DNA from: Actinophytocola sp963826035
GTDB lineage: Bacteria; Actinomycetota; Actinomycetes; Mycobacteriales; Pseudonocardiaceae
Length of the DNA stretch: 64,000 bases
Direction of reading: 5' to 3'
NCBI GenBank assembly: GCA_963826035.1
Contig: CAWGVZ010000001.1
Location: forward strand, 806,001-870,000
A model generated the notes under the pieces. That model saw nothing but the letters and a program-made list of their open reading frames with translations. It ran no database searches and was not told the DNA's origin. Shown here piece after piece: positions 1-8,243 of this stretch. Both the position numbers and the translations under genes were made by a program. Within the stretch, counting starts at the first letter, position 1; each line of letters starts with the position of its first letter.

Positions 1-2
1 CG

Positions 3-86
3 GAAGCCCTGGCCCCGCAATGGTTGCGCACCGCCCTGCACAACCGCGCGGCCGCGATCGCCACCCGCTACGGAGCGTCCTCCTGA
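3..86 (+). CDS. 3' end of an unidentified gene
   Basis: An open frame enters from the left edge and ends at a TGA at 84-86. The 27 visible residues end in HNRAAAIATRYGASS, an Ala/Arg-rich helical tail. I do not recognise the family. Its stop lies 176 bases before the likely start of the next gene. Confidence 0.4.
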   Translation, partial: EALAPQWLRTALHNRAAAIATRYGASS

Positions 87-262
87 GGCGTTCTCGGCGC
101 CTACCCACTACCGCACGATCGGGCGCGCGGATGGGCAGTCATCGCGTCCGCTCGGTCAGATCGGCGGGCCCGTGTATCAGGATTGGCTGCGTCGCGCCGA
201 TAGTTGGACGGGCGAAAAATTCGTGCCTCGTTCATTTCTCACGACAGTGGTCAGGAGCCGAA

Positions 263-1393
263 ATGGCCTGCGATTGGTCGTTGTGCACCGTTTCCGAGCC
301 GAGTCCCCGAGTTGTCTGTGACAGTTCACCGGTACACAGCTTCCATCTGGCGTGCTATCCGCAGGCTGTGTCGGCCGCACTGATGGCTCCCTTGTGTCGG
401 TGTGCCATCCTCACCTGCTCGGGGCACATCGAGGGGACCAGCGGATTTCTCTTCGGTAGCACCAACAACGACGCGCCGGCCGAGTTGACCTTCGGGACCA
501 CGATCGCCGACCTCCGTGCCCCGCAGGCCGTGCCGGCGCCCACCGGCGAGCAGTACGACGATGCCGATGCCTACCCCGACCAGTCCGGCGAAGGCGAGCA
601 GGCGCAACCGGCCGAACCGGTACCGGACTGCGCTGTCTGCCTGACTCCCGTGCTGGCCACGGAGGAGCACCGCTACTGCACGGGATGCACCCCGCGGAAG
701 TACGTCCACGAGGACCCGGCATGCCTGGGCAACGAGAATTGTTATGCATGCCGCACCGCTCTGGTGTCGCCGACCGCATCGGCCGCGGCGACCCCCGTGG
801 CCTGGAAGACCGACGTGACGAGCACACTCTGGGACCTCAAGCGCGCGGTCCCCCAGGGTGTGAACGCCACCATGTGCTACGCGGCGGCCACCGCGACCGC
901 GATCCGCTGCGTGGACACCGGATCGGCCATCACCGTTGCCGACTGCATGCACCTGTACGCCATCTCCGGAGGTACCGAGGACGACTGGGCGGACGGTTAT
1001 AAGCGCAGCTTCGATGAAGCGGAGGCCGCGCTGAAGGCCGGGGGCAACGCCAGCCCCACAGTGACCCAGGTGCACCAGAAGATGGAGTCCGATCCGCGGT
1101 GGACCACCGATCTGGAGAGCGCCGACTGTTGGGGATCCCCGGTATTCCCCAGCGGAACAAACGTCGAGGGTCCCTATTCGTTGGAGCTGGACCACATCAT
1201 TGGCTATGTGCAGACGGCGAAACTGATCCTGGCTGGAAGCTTCAACCACTGGAACGTGATCTGGGGTTGCAAGGTTCGGGACCGAGACGACAAGGCCTAT
1301 CTGAAAATCTACGACCCGATGGGCGACGGGCGCACCGACGAGAGCTACCTCTGGGACGATGACGAATTCGATCAGTACCTCGTCGTCGGGTGA
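263..1393 (+). CDS. RING-like zinc domain fused to a papain-like cysteine protease
   Basis: The protein has 376 residues if translated from the ATG at 263, which has AGGAG at 253-257; an ATG at 383 is the alternative. Residues about 123-165 form a treble-clef pattern, CxxC, HRYCxxC, HxxxxC, CxxC, in C4HC3 order like RING-variant/PHD and prokaryotic RING domains. An Asp/Glu/Pro-rich linker precedes it. The C-terminal half looks like a papain-like (C39/C70-type) peptidase: Cys205 in TMCYAAA, His329 in FNHWNVIWG, Asp351 in YDPMGDG, spaced as in papain-like folds. No signal peptide or membrane segment is visible, so it is probably cytosolic or exported by a non-Sec route. The family assignment rests on motif reading; substrate and role are unknown. 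No partner gene lies beside it. Confidence 0.6.
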   Translation: MACDWSLCTVSEPSPRVVCDSSPVHSFHLACYPQAVSAALMAPLCRCAILTCSGHIEGTSGFLFGSTNNDAPAELTFGTTIADLRAPQAVPAPTGEQYDDADAYPDQSGEGEQAQPAEPVPDCAVCLTPVLATEEHRYCTGCTPRKYVHEDPACLGNENCYACRTALVSPTASAAATPVAWKTDVTSTLWDLKRAVPQGVNATMCYAAATATAIRCVDTGSAITVADCMHLYAISGGTEDDWADGYKRSFDEAEAALKAGGNASPTVTQVHQKMESDPRWTTDLESADCWGSPVFPSGTNVEGPYSLELDHIIGYVQTAKLILAGSFNHWNVIWGCKVRDRDDKAYLKIYDPMGDGRTDESYLWDDDEFDQYLVVG

Positions 1394-1541
1394 AATTCCC
1401 GCACGGGACACTGTCAGTAATCGAGCGGCGCGCCGCTGAGCCAAGTGGGTGGCCGGTTTGAGCAGTCGGGTGAACTACCTATGTTCACGGACCGATCTGT
1501 TTGACAGTCCGGACTTCCAGGCGAGACGGTAATAGCCATTC

Positions 1542-1557
1542 TTGGGAGCGCTCCCAA
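1542..1557. promoter_or_regulatory. CebR-type operator
   Basis: Perfect 16-bp palindrome TTGGGAGCGCTCCCAA, containing the 14-bp TGGGAGCGCTCCCA known as the binding site of the LacI-family cellobiose repressor CebR in actinomycetes. It lies 52 bp before the GTG start of the CE15 esterase. The same core recurs before the GH30 gene. Confidence 0.8.
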
Positions 1558-1608
1558 TTCAGTTGAGGGTACATCTCGTGATCGGCTTCCGCCGAAAGGA
1601 GAGTCCTC

Positions 1609-2886
1609 GTGACCATCAGCTCAAAGGTCCGTTCGACGGTCGTCGTGCTGGCGACGGCGGCGATCGGGTTCGCTGGAGCGGTGACGACAGTAGCGAGCAC
1701 AGCCGTCGCCAGCCCCGTTGCCGCCGCTGACGAGGACGACGGCGCCGGCTGCCCCGTACCCCAACCACCGCCGGCGACTCCCAACTCCAGACTTCCCGAT
1801 CCCTTCACGAAGCTGGACGGCACGCGCATCACCGCCAAGTCCGACTGGCGATGCCGGCGGGCCGAGATCAAGGAGCTGGCGGAAAGGTCGGTCTACGGCC
1901 AGAAACCCGCAAAGCCGGCGAGTGTCACGGGCACGGTCTCCAGCACCCGCATCACGGTGAACGTGACCGACCAGGGCAGGAGCTCCAGCTTCTCGGCGAG
2001 TGTCCAGCTCCCGAGTGGCTCCGGACCTTTCCCGGCGGTGGTCGTCTACGGCGGATTCGGCGCGGACACGGGCACCATCACGGGTTCTGGCGCCGCCATC
2101 ATCAACTACGACCCGTTCGCCGTCGGGCGTGAGGGCACGCCACGGAACAACAAGCAGGGCGCGTTCTACAGCGTCTACGGCTCGTCGAGCAGCACGGGAC
2201 TCCTGCTCGCCTGGGCCTGGGGCGTGAGCCGAATCATCGACGTCATCGAGCAGTCGGGCGGCAGCGTTCTCCGAGCGAATGCGACGGGTGTCACCGGATG
2301 CTCGCGGTACGGAAAGGGCGCCTTCGTCGCCGGTGCGTTCGATCAGCGCATCGCGTTGACCATGCCGATCGAGTCGGGTAGCGGCGGGGCGCCCATCTTC
2401 CGCGGGATTCCCGGCGAAAGCGGTTCCCAGCCGTTGAGCAGTGCCTATTCGGAGCAACCGTGGCTGGGCGACGCGTTCGGCTCCTTCACGGGCAACCCGG
2501 CCACGCTGCCGGTGGACACGCACGAAGTGGTGGCCATGATCGCGCCGCGCGGACTGTTCGTCATGGAGAATCCCCACATCAACTGGTTGGCCGCCAGGTC
2601 AGGCAGCGTGGCGGCCCTGGGCGGCGCGGAGGTCTACAAAGCACTCGGCGCGGGAGCCAACATCACCTACTGGTCCGACATCCAGAACGGCAGCCATTGC
2701 GCCGCCCGGCCGGAATGGCGGACCCCGCTGCAGCAGAACATCCAGAAGTTCCTGCTGGGGACGGGTAATGCGCCCGGTGTGATCAGAATGGCGAGCAACA
2801 AGGCCGGCAACCTGTCCGAGTGGCGGACCTGGCAGACACCGAACCTCACGCTAGCCCCATCCACTAATTATTTCTTCTATTTTTAA
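1609..2886 (+). CDS. secreted glucuronoyl esterase (CE15), 3' end replaced by IS sequence
   Basis: Secreted esterase expected to cleave the ester between glucuronoxylan 4-O-methyl-glucuronate and lignin. GTG start with GAAAGGAG just upstream. Residues 1-40 are a Sec signal peptide (hydrophobic core, then ASPVAAADE). The CE15 elbow GCSRYGKGAF gives nucleophile Ser232; Glu254 (IESGSGGAP) and His363 (NGSHCAAR) fit the known Ser-Glu-His triad with family spacing. The CE15 core seems complete up to WQTPNLT; the last residues (LAPSTNYFFYF) come from the end of the adjacent IS, so any C-terminal extension or binding module is lost. The enzyme may still be active. Transcription is probably controlled by the CebR-type box upstream. 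Confidence 0.85.
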   Translation: MTISSKVRSTVVVLATAAIGFAGAVTTVASTAVASPVAAADEDDGAGCPVPQPPPATPNSRLPDPFTKLDGTRITAKSDWRCRRAEIKELAERSVYGQKPAKPASVTGTVSSTRITVNVTDQGRSSSFSASVQLPSGSGPFPAVVVYGGFGADTGTITGSGAAIINYDPFAVGREGTPRNNKQGAFYSVYGSSSSTGLLLAWAWGVSRIIDVIEQSGGSVLRANATGVTGCSRYGKGAFVAGAFDQRIALTMPIESGSGGAPIFRGIPGESGSQPLSSAYSEQPWLGDAFGSFTGNPATLPVDTHEVVAMIAPRGLFVMENPHINWLAARSGSVAALGGAEVYKALGAGANITYWSDIQNGSHCAARPEWRTPLQQNIQKFLLGTGNAPGVIRMASNKAGNLSEWRTWQTPNLTLAPSTNYFFYF

Positions 2887-3840
2887 CCCTTCGATGTCCC
2901 ACCGCTCGTGATACACGATAGCCAGGTCCTTCGCCGGTGCTTGCGCGGGATCCAGGATGGTGGTCACCAGTCGATACAGTTCGTCTTTGCCGTCCGTGAC
3001 GGCGGGCAGCTTGTATTCGATGACGCGAACTCGAAACGGCGCCACTCCGGATTTCCTGGGCGGTGTGATCTCGGCGATGTAGGAGCCGTCGGCCAGGATC
3101 TCCACCGGGTGCAGGACGAGGTTCGATGGCACCCGCCACAGCAGGTCAGCGCCCGTCGCTGCCGCACGCACCCAGCGCTCGGCCGAGTAGATACCGCGAT
3201 CGGCGAGCGCCAGCATCCCCGGGCGCAGCGCGGTGAACATCTCCTCGATCAACTTGTTTTCCGAGACCCGGTACGGCTCGAGACGAGCGTCGAACACCGC
3301 ATGCGTGCCCAGTTCGACCATACACGCGGCCTGCGTTTGCGGATACGCGCCTTTCCCATCGCCACGACCGGTACCCGGCCGACCGAACTGGGCATCGTTC
3401 TCCGTGGTGTCCGGCACCGTGAACGTAGTGCCGTCAAACGCGACCAACCGCCACTCCCGATACCAGGCACCCTGTGTATCCGGACTCGCGACAGGCTGTA
3501 TCACCTGACGGACGATCGTCTCCACAGCATCGGCACCCAACCGACGACGAGCGTTCCCGATCGCTTCAGCCGTCGGCACCGAAGAAGCATCCGCACCTCG
3601 ACCAAAAGCCTTCATCAGAATCTTCATCGCCGACCGGTACGACTCTTGCGGAAACAGGCACAGAACCAAAACGAAATAGAACACCAACCGAGCCGGCAAC
3701 TTCCGGACACGCTGTTCCCGCACCCAGAACTGATCGATCACACGATCCACCAACTCGACCGGAAACGTCCGAGCCAGCACACCCACCGCCGCCTGGTCGG
3801 CCAAGCTTCGGCCAGTCCCACCATCCACCTCAAGATCCAC
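2851..3840 (-). pseudogene. IS4-family transposase, C-terminally truncated
   Basis: Residues 1-95 match the N-terminal helical domain typical of IS4-family transposases (FPVELVDRVI, LPARLVFYFVLVLCLF). The DDE core follows: first Asp in RLVAFDGTTF, second Asp in ALADRGIYS, and the YxxRxxxE signature as YHERWDIE. After DIEG the sequence leaves the family: the Lys of the YREK motif and the roughly 80-100 residue C-terminal region are missing. The reading frame ends at a stop inside the left inverted end. At 329 residues it is short for the family and very probably inactive. Confidence 0.75.
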
Positions 3841-3894
3841 AAGAGGGCAGGCTACAGGCCCTGCTACCGCCTAAATCAGCGGCATTGCGGCTAG
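2851..3894. mobile_element. small defective IS4-type insertion sequence
   Basis: A roughly 1.04-kb element bounded by imperfect inverted ends: left CTAGCCCCATCCACTAA, and right (complement) CTAGCCGCAATGCCGCTGA. It carries one transposase gene on the minus strand lacking its C-terminal part, and an unusually AT-rich stretch at 2863-2886. Full elements of this family are usually about 1.4 kb, so an internal deletion near the left end is likely. No convincing target duplication is seen outside CTAG. It ends the CE15 gene. Confidence 0.65.
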
Positions 3895-3919
3895 CCCTAC
3901 CGGCTCAGGCGCGGCGTGG

Positions 3920-3979
3920 CATGCCTGGAACGACGCCTTACTGACGTTGAGCGTCAGGAACGACGCCTTCCAGGCATTC
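3920..3979. repeat. intergenic GGCGTCGTTCC double repeat, copy 1
   Basis: Two copies of CGACGCCTT (complement of AAGGCGTCG) with ATGCCTGG/CCAGGCAT at the outer ends and a small hairpin CTGACG-TTGA-CGTCAG between them. It lies between the IS and the 3' end of the SDR gene. Related copies are at 55423-55480 and 63819-63878. Confidence 0.8.
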
Positions 3980-4003
3980 GACGGGCCGAACTGGGGGAGC
4001 GCG

Positions 4004-4846
4004 CTACCTGGTCCACCGTTGAGCCGGTGGGGGTTCCAGGGCGGCCAGGAGGTGTTCGTCGAACGCCTCGGCGATGTCCTGAACATCCCAGCCTTCGTTG
4101 CGCAGGACGGGTTCCTTGGCCGACGTCTGGCGCACGATGTGAATCTTTTTGGCGGTGAAGCGGATCAACTGGCCGGTCACGTCCGTGGAGAGGTCGCTGA
4201 GTAGATACGTCACCATCGGCGCGATCCGCTCCGGTGTTTCCTCAGGGGGCGCGGGTGTTCTCGTGTCGGCCAGCGCCATTCGCGTATGGGCCAACGGGAA
4301 GAGCCCGTTCACCCGCACACCATACTCGGCCAGGTCCACCGCCCACGCCACGGTCATCGAGGACACCGCGCCCTTGGACGAGGAGTAGGTGGCCGCTGTG
4401 GACTGTCCGATCATCGCCAGCGAGGCCATGTTGACGATCGACCCTGTGCCCTGCTCGCGCATCGCACGGGCCGCGGCCGACCCGAAGTACAGCGACCCCA
4501 GCACGTTGACCTCGATCAACTCGCGCATCCGTTCCGGGGTGTCCTCCCATACCGGAGCCTGGTAGCGCAGACCGGCGTTGTTGACCAGGCCATCGATCGT
4601 GCCGAACTTGGTCAGGCACCGCTGGACGGCCGCGTGCGCCTGGTCGGGATCGGCCACCGAACCGACGCTGGGCACGGCCCGTCCGCCGGAACCCTCGATC
4701 AGCGCGACGACCTCGGCGGCAGGCTGCTCGTCGATGTCGTTCACCACCACCGCGGCACCGCACGCGGCCGCGTGCAGCGCGGATGCCCTGCCCAGTCCCC
4801 GGCCCGCACCAGTGATGACCACGGCCTTGCCCTCGAGAATGCCCAT
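4004..4846 (-). CDS. short-chain dehydrogenase/reductase
   Basis: NAD(P)-dependent SDR of 280 residues. Start chosen at MGILEGKAVV because the Rossmann strand follows at once. Motifs: TGAGRGLG cofactor loop, NNAG, catalytic Ser in NMASLAMIG and YSSSK (YxxxK). Asp57 after the second strand (VVNDID) suggests NAD rather than NADP. The C-terminus has about 40 residues beyond the usual SDR core (LRNEGWDVQDIAEAF), as in actinobacterial fatty-acid and steroid catabolic SDRs. It is the last gene of a minus-strand run TetR, enoyl-CoA hydratase, acyl-CoA ligase, SDR, 95 bp after the ligase, and probably oxidises a hydroxyacyl intermediate. Substrate unknown. Confidence 0.85.
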   Translation of the reverse strand: MGILEGKAVVITGAGRGLGRASALHAAACGAAVVVNDIDEQPAAEVVALIEGSGGRAVPSVGSVADPDQAHAAVQRCLTKFGTIDGLVNNAGLRYQAPVWEDTPERMRELIEVNVLGSLYFGSAAARAMREQGTGSIVNMASLAMIGQSTAATYSSSKGAVSSMTVAWAVDLAEYGVRVNGLFPLAHTRMALADTRTPAPPEETPERIAPMVTYLLSDLSTDVTGQLIRFTAKKIHIVRQTSAKEPVLRNEGWDVQDIAEAFDEHLLAALEPPPAQRWTR

Positions 4847-4941
4847 AACCGCAGTTTGCAATCCCGGCGAACGACAGCCCTGGATAGTGCGGCAAAAGGT
4901 CATTAATCCGCGCCGAACGGAGCCGGCTCATCGGCCCCGCT

Positions 4942-6582
4942 CTACCGCCGCGCGTTCGGAAGTTCCTGTAGGTCGTCGCGGTCGATCTGGTCACGGAGGC
5001 GGAACTTCTGGATTTTTCCCGAGCCGGTGAGCGGCAGTTCGGTGGCCAGGAACCAGCGGGTGGGTGTTTTGTGGGGCGCCAGGTGCGCACGGCAGAAGTC
5101 GTGCAGTTCCGCGGCTCCCGGAATCTCCTCGGGCCGGTTGGGTACGAACACGGCGGCGACGATCTCGCCCCAGGCGGGATCGGGCAGGCCGAGCACGGTG
5201 ACGTCGCGGATGCCGGGGTGGGTGAACAGGACCCGCTCGATCTCGGTCGCGTAGATGTTCTCGCCACCGCGGATGATCATGTCCTTGATCCGGCCGGTGA
5301 CCTGGAGGTAGCCGCGGTTGTCGAGGATGCCCAGGTCGCCGGTGCGTAGCCAGCCGTCCGGGTCGATGGTTTCGGCGGTACGTTCGGGCATGTCGAAATA
5401 GCCGAGCATGGTCTGGTAACCCCGTACGCAGATCTCCCCGGGCTGACCGACTGGCACGGTGTCGCGGGTGACCGGGTCGCGGACGGTCACCTCCAACTGC
5501 GGCAAGGGGCGTCCGGCGGTGGCGGCCTTGTCCTCGGCCGAGTCGTCGGGGCTGGTTTGCGTCACCACGGGCGACAGTTCGGTTTGGCCGTACACCGAGG
5601 TGAACCGCACACCGAATCGGTGCTCGACGCGGTGCACGAGTTCGGGTGGGACGGGGCTGCCGCCGGACAGAACTCCCGACAGCCGCGACAGGTCGAACCG
5701 GGCGAACTCCGGGTGGCTCAGCATGGCGATGAGCATCGTGGGAACCCCGGTCACCAGATCCGCGCGGTGGTTCTGGACTGCCGTGAGCACGAGCTCGGGG
5801 TCGAACAGCTGACAGAGCACATAGGTGGCTCGCTGATGCGCCGCACCGAGCACACCCATGGCGCAACCGGCGGTGTGGAACAGCGGCATGGCCGAGACCA
5901 TGGTGCCCCGGCGCGGCAACCGGGTCCGGTCGATCATGAACCTGGCGTTGGTCACCAGCCCCCGGTGGTGCAGCAACGCGCCCTTGGGGAATCCGGTGGT
6001 GCCGGAGGTGTACTGGATCTGGGCGGCGTCACCGGGCCGCACGGTCGGCAGCGAACACTCCGCCCGGTGGGTACCCACGGTGTCCGGCCAGTCCTCGAAA
6101 CAGACCGTGTCACGTAGCTCGGGTAGTCCCGCAGCCGCTTCCCGCGCGATCGCGGTCATGTCACTGCCGCGGAACTCCGCCGTGTGGAACAACGCCGCCG
6201 AGCGGGACTGTTCGAGCACATACCGCAGCTCTGCCGCGCGGAGCGCCGGGTTGGCGGTCACCACCACCAGCCCGGCCAGCGCCGCGCCGTACTGCAGGAT
6301 GATCCATTCAGGAATGTTGGGCGCCCACACGGTGATCCGCTCGCCCGGCGCGAACCGGGTCAGCAACCAGTGCGCGCATTGCTCCGCCTCGGTCAACAGT
6401 TCTCCGTAGCTCCACCGGCGGTTCGTGTCCTGGGCACCGGAGAGCGGCGGCGTACCAGACGGTGCCACCTCGACGAGGGCGATATGGTCCCCGGCGTCGC
6501 CCGCGGTCGCCCGCAACAGGTCCCCTGTGGACAGTTCCAGGACGGGCCTGCTGGTGTCGGCGGGCCAGTGCGCCAGGTCCAT
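4942..6582 (-). CDS. acyl-CoA ligase (ANL superfamily)
   Basis: Class I adenylate-forming enzyme of 546 residues that activates a carboxylic acid to acyl-AMP and then acyl-CoA. Visible motifs are the P-loop YTSGTTGFPKGALL, the A5 region VYGQTELSP, the hinge GWLRTGDLG with GRIKDMIIRGGENIY, and the catalytic Lys near the end in TGSGKIQKF. Length and motifs fit the FadD/medium-chain type; chain length or aromatic preference cannot be read. The start is 3 bp after the stop of the enoyl-CoA hydratase gene, so the two are cotranscribed and likely coupled. Confidence 0.9.
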   Translation of the reverse strand: MDLAHWPADTSRPVLELSTGDLLRATAGDAGDHIALVEVAPSGTPPLSGAQDTNRRWSYGELLTEAEQCAHWLLTRFAPGERITVWAPNIPEWIILQYGAALAGLVVVTANPALRAAELRYVLEQSRSAALFHTAEFRGSDMTAIAREAAAGLPELRDTVCFEDWPDTVGTHRAECSLPTVRPGDAAQIQYTSGTTGFPKGALLHHRGLVTNARFMIDRTRLPRRGTMVSAMPLFHTAGCAMGVLGAAHQRATYVLCQLFDPELVLTAVQNHRADLVTGVPTMLIAMLSHPEFARFDLSRLSGVLSGGSPVPPELVHRVEHRFGVRFTSVYGQTELSPVVTQTSPDDSAEDKAATAGRPLPQLEVTVRDPVTRDTVPVGQPGEICVRGYQTMLGYFDMPERTAETIDPDGWLRTGDLGILDNRGYLQVTGRIKDMIIRGGENIYATEIERVLFTHPGIRDVTVLGLPDPAWGEIVAAVFVPNRPEEIPGAAELHDFCRAHLAPHKTPTRWFLATELPLTGSGKIQKFRLRDQIDRDDLQELPNARR

Positions 6583-6585
6583 GGT

Positions 6586-7482
6586 TCACTCCTCGTCGAG
6601 TTCGGCCGTGGTGGGGATCGGGCCGCCGCCGTCCGGGATCGGCCTGCCGGAGTCGCGCCACCGCACGGCCGCCGGAAACCCGTGCCGCGCGGCGAACTCC
6701 TGGAACCAGCGTCCTTCGGGGGAGTGCCGGGTGATCCCGTCGAACAGGGTGGCCAGGAGCTGGGTGCCGTGCAGGCCCATGTTGTCGTACGCCTGGTTGA
6801 TCATCAGTTTCTGCATGACCAGTTGGTTGACCGGGACCCCGGCGATGCGGTCGGCGAGCGTCTCCACCGCGTCGTCCAACTCGCCCGCCGGGACCGCCTG
6901 CACCACCAAACCCCAAGCGGCGGCCGTGCTTCCGTCGATCGTGTCCCCGGTGAGGAGCATCCGCTTGGCCCGTTCGGCACCGAGCCGGTAGACCCACATG
7001 GCGGTCGTCGGACAACCCCAGACCCGGGCCGGCATGTATCCGATGCGGGCGTCCTCGGCCATCACCACCAGATCACAGGACAACGCGATGTCACTGCCAC
7101 CGGCCACCGCGTATCCCTGCACCTTCGCGATGGTCGGCTTCAGCGAACGCCACAGGCTGAAGAAGTCGTCGGTGTTGCGCTTCATCAGCTGGAAATCCTT
7201 GATCGGATCCCACACCGGTGGCTGCATGAGATCGCCGTCCTCGGCGTACTGCTTGAGGTCGTAGCCCGCGCTGAACGCACGGCCGGCGCCCTGCAGCACG
7301 ATGACGTGCACCTCGGGATCCTCGTTGGCCTGATCGACCAACTCCTTCAGCCGGCGGGCCACCTCGCCGGTGATCGCGTTCAGCCGGTCCGGCCGGTTCA
7401 ATGTCAGGTACGCCTTGTGGTCCCGAACCTCATAGCCGACGACCTCGCCCTGTGTCATTGGTTCGCTCGCAAGCTCGCTCAC
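6586..7482 (-). CDS. enoyl-CoA hydratase/isomerase family protein
   Basis: Crotonase-fold enzyme of 298 residues. The oxyanion-hole segments are AFSAGYDLKQ and the following VAGGSDIAL, with the spiral turns of the family. One catalytic Glu of hydratases is not evident (the region reads GYMPARVWGCPTT), so isomerase, hydrolase or hydratase cannot be told apart. The start is the third GTG of a 74-bp tandem repeat (GTG 7482); an ATG eight codons on (7458) is the alternative. It is downstream of the TetR gene and followed immediately by the ligase gene. Confidence 0.85.
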   Translation of the reverse strand: MSELASEPMTQGEVVGYEVRDHKAYLTLNRPDRLNAITGEVARRLKELVDQANEDPEVHVIVLQGAGRAFSAGYDLKQYAEDGDLMQPPVWDPIKDFQLMKRNTDDFFSLWRSLKPTIAKVQGYAVAGGSDIALSCDLVVMAEDARIGYMPARVWGCPTTAMWVYRLGAERAKRMLLTGDTIDGSTAAAWGLVVQAVPAGELDDAVETLADRIAGVPVNQLVMQKLMINQAYDNMGLHGTQLLATLFDGITRHSPEGRWFQEFAARHGFPAAVRWRDSGRPIPDGGGPIPTTAELDEE

Positions 7483-7556
7483 GACGTCTCCTCGCAGGCT
7501 CGGATCCGCCGCTCGCGGTCGCCCTGTGTCATTGGTTCGCTCGCAAGCTCGCTCAC
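7479..7556 (-). CDS. 25-codon mini-ORF 2 in the tandem repeat
   Basis: Identical in sequence to mini-ORF 1, in another frame. It starts at GTG 7556 and ends at TGA 7479-7481, overlapping the GTG of the hydratase gene by four bases. GAGGAG lies seven bases before each GTG. Confidence 0.4.
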   Translation of the reverse strand: MSELASEPMTQGDRERRIRACEETS

Positions 7557-7630
7557 GACGTCTCCTCGCAGGCTCGGATCCGCCGCTCGCGGTCGCCCTG
7601 TGTCATTGGTTCGCTCGCAAGCTCGCTCAC
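7553..7630 (-). CDS. 25-codon mini-ORF 1 in the tandem repeat
   Basis: GTG start at 7628-7630 overlaps the TGA of the TetR gene as GTGA. The peptide begins MSELASEPMTQGDRERRI and ends at a TGA overlapping the next GTG (7556). It probably arose by duplication of the start region of the hydratase gene. It may act only to pass ribosomes on; function of the peptide is unknown. Confidence 0.4.
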   Translation of the reverse strand: MSELASEPMTQGDRERRIRACEETS

Positions 7631-8229
7631 GGGTTACTCCCCTCCAGAATGGCCCGGGCAACGGCGATCCAGTCGGCGATCAGCCGCTCGGTACCGCCCT
7701 CGCCGCGCAGCACATCCGAGATCGCCAGGCCACGCAGGAACTGCACGGTCAGCGACGCCACGAGGGGATAGCGCTCGGCGTGAACCAAGTCCGCACCGAA
7801 CACCTCGTCGATCACCCGATAGAGATCCGTACGCGCCCGCTTCTCCTCACGCCGCAACACATCCCGCAACACCGGGTCCGTGCGCGCCGCCGCCCACAGT
7901 TCCAGTTCGGCGACGAACGCGGGACGGACCATCGACGCGCACAGCACGCGGATCGCCCGCTCCACGCGATCGAGGCCCGCGGCCACGGTGGCCTCGGCCT
8001 GCCGCACGGCCGCCTCGTTGTGCTCCATCAGCAATCGGATGGTGGCACCGAGCATCGCTTCGCGCGTCGGGAAGTGATGCAGCAACGCACCCCTGCTGAA
8101 CCCGCCGACCCGTTGCACCTCAACGGTTGTGGTCGCCGCCAGCCCACGCTCGACCAGCAGGTCGACGGCGGTCCGCACGATCTGCTGCCGTGTCGCGTCC
8201 CGCTGCGCCGCCCGCACGCCCGATGACAT
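7627..8229 (-). CDS. TetR-family transcriptional regulator
   Basis: 200 residues with an N-terminal HTH (residues about 12-55: IVRTAVDLLVERGLAATTT, then RGALLHHFPTREAML), the standard TetR recognition helix. The C-terminal ligand domain is poorly conserved, as usual. It is the first gene of the acyl-CoA operon; its stop overlaps the GTG of the repeat by four bases. A palindrome at 8244-8261 just before its start is the likely autoregulatory operator and could also act on the divergent gene at 8382. The ligand is probably an acyl-CoA of the pathway (inference from context). Confidence 0.85.
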   Translation of the reverse strand: MSSGVRAAQRDATRQQIVRTAVDLLVERGLAATTTVEVQRVGGFSRGALLHHFPTREAMLGATIRLLMEHNEAAVRQAEATVAAGLDRVERAIRVLCASMVRPAFVAELELWAAARTDPVLRDVLRREEKRARTDLYRVIDEVFGADLVHAERYPLVASLTVQFLRGLAISDVLRGEGGTERLIADWIAVARAILEGSNP

Positions 8230-8243
8230 GGCAGAACCGTTTC

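Larger units (their letters stand above)
7447..7631. repeat. 74-bp tandem repeat, 2.5 copies, over a translation start
   Basis: Units begin at 7447, 7521 and 7595 with GCCCTGTGTCATTGGTTCGC; the last copy is partial. On the minus strand each unit holds GAGGAG, a GTG start, and the codons for MSELASEPMTQG. Each unit is 3n+2 long, so every copy changes frame and closes with a GTGA stop/start overlap. Confidence 0.95.

Noticed and set aside
326..1444. Long minus-strand open frame opposite the RING/protease gene
   Set aside because: Shadow frame caused by high GC; low-complexity Arg/Val/Gly-rich translation without any family motif.
1501..1535. -35/-10 promoter TTGACA ... TAATAG before the CE15 gene
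   Set aside because: The spacing is 23 bp, too long for a standard promoter; not listed as a feature.
2850..3897. GCTAGCCC at both ends of the IS as an 8-bp target duplication
   Set aside because: The shared bases overlap the palindromic CTAG and the inverted ends themselves, so they are better explained as part of the terminal repeats.
6184..8226. 680-codon plus-strand open frame opposite the ligase, hydratase and TetR genes
   Set aside because: Runs antisense through three clear genes and the tandem repeat; Arg/Gly-rich product typical of shadow frames.
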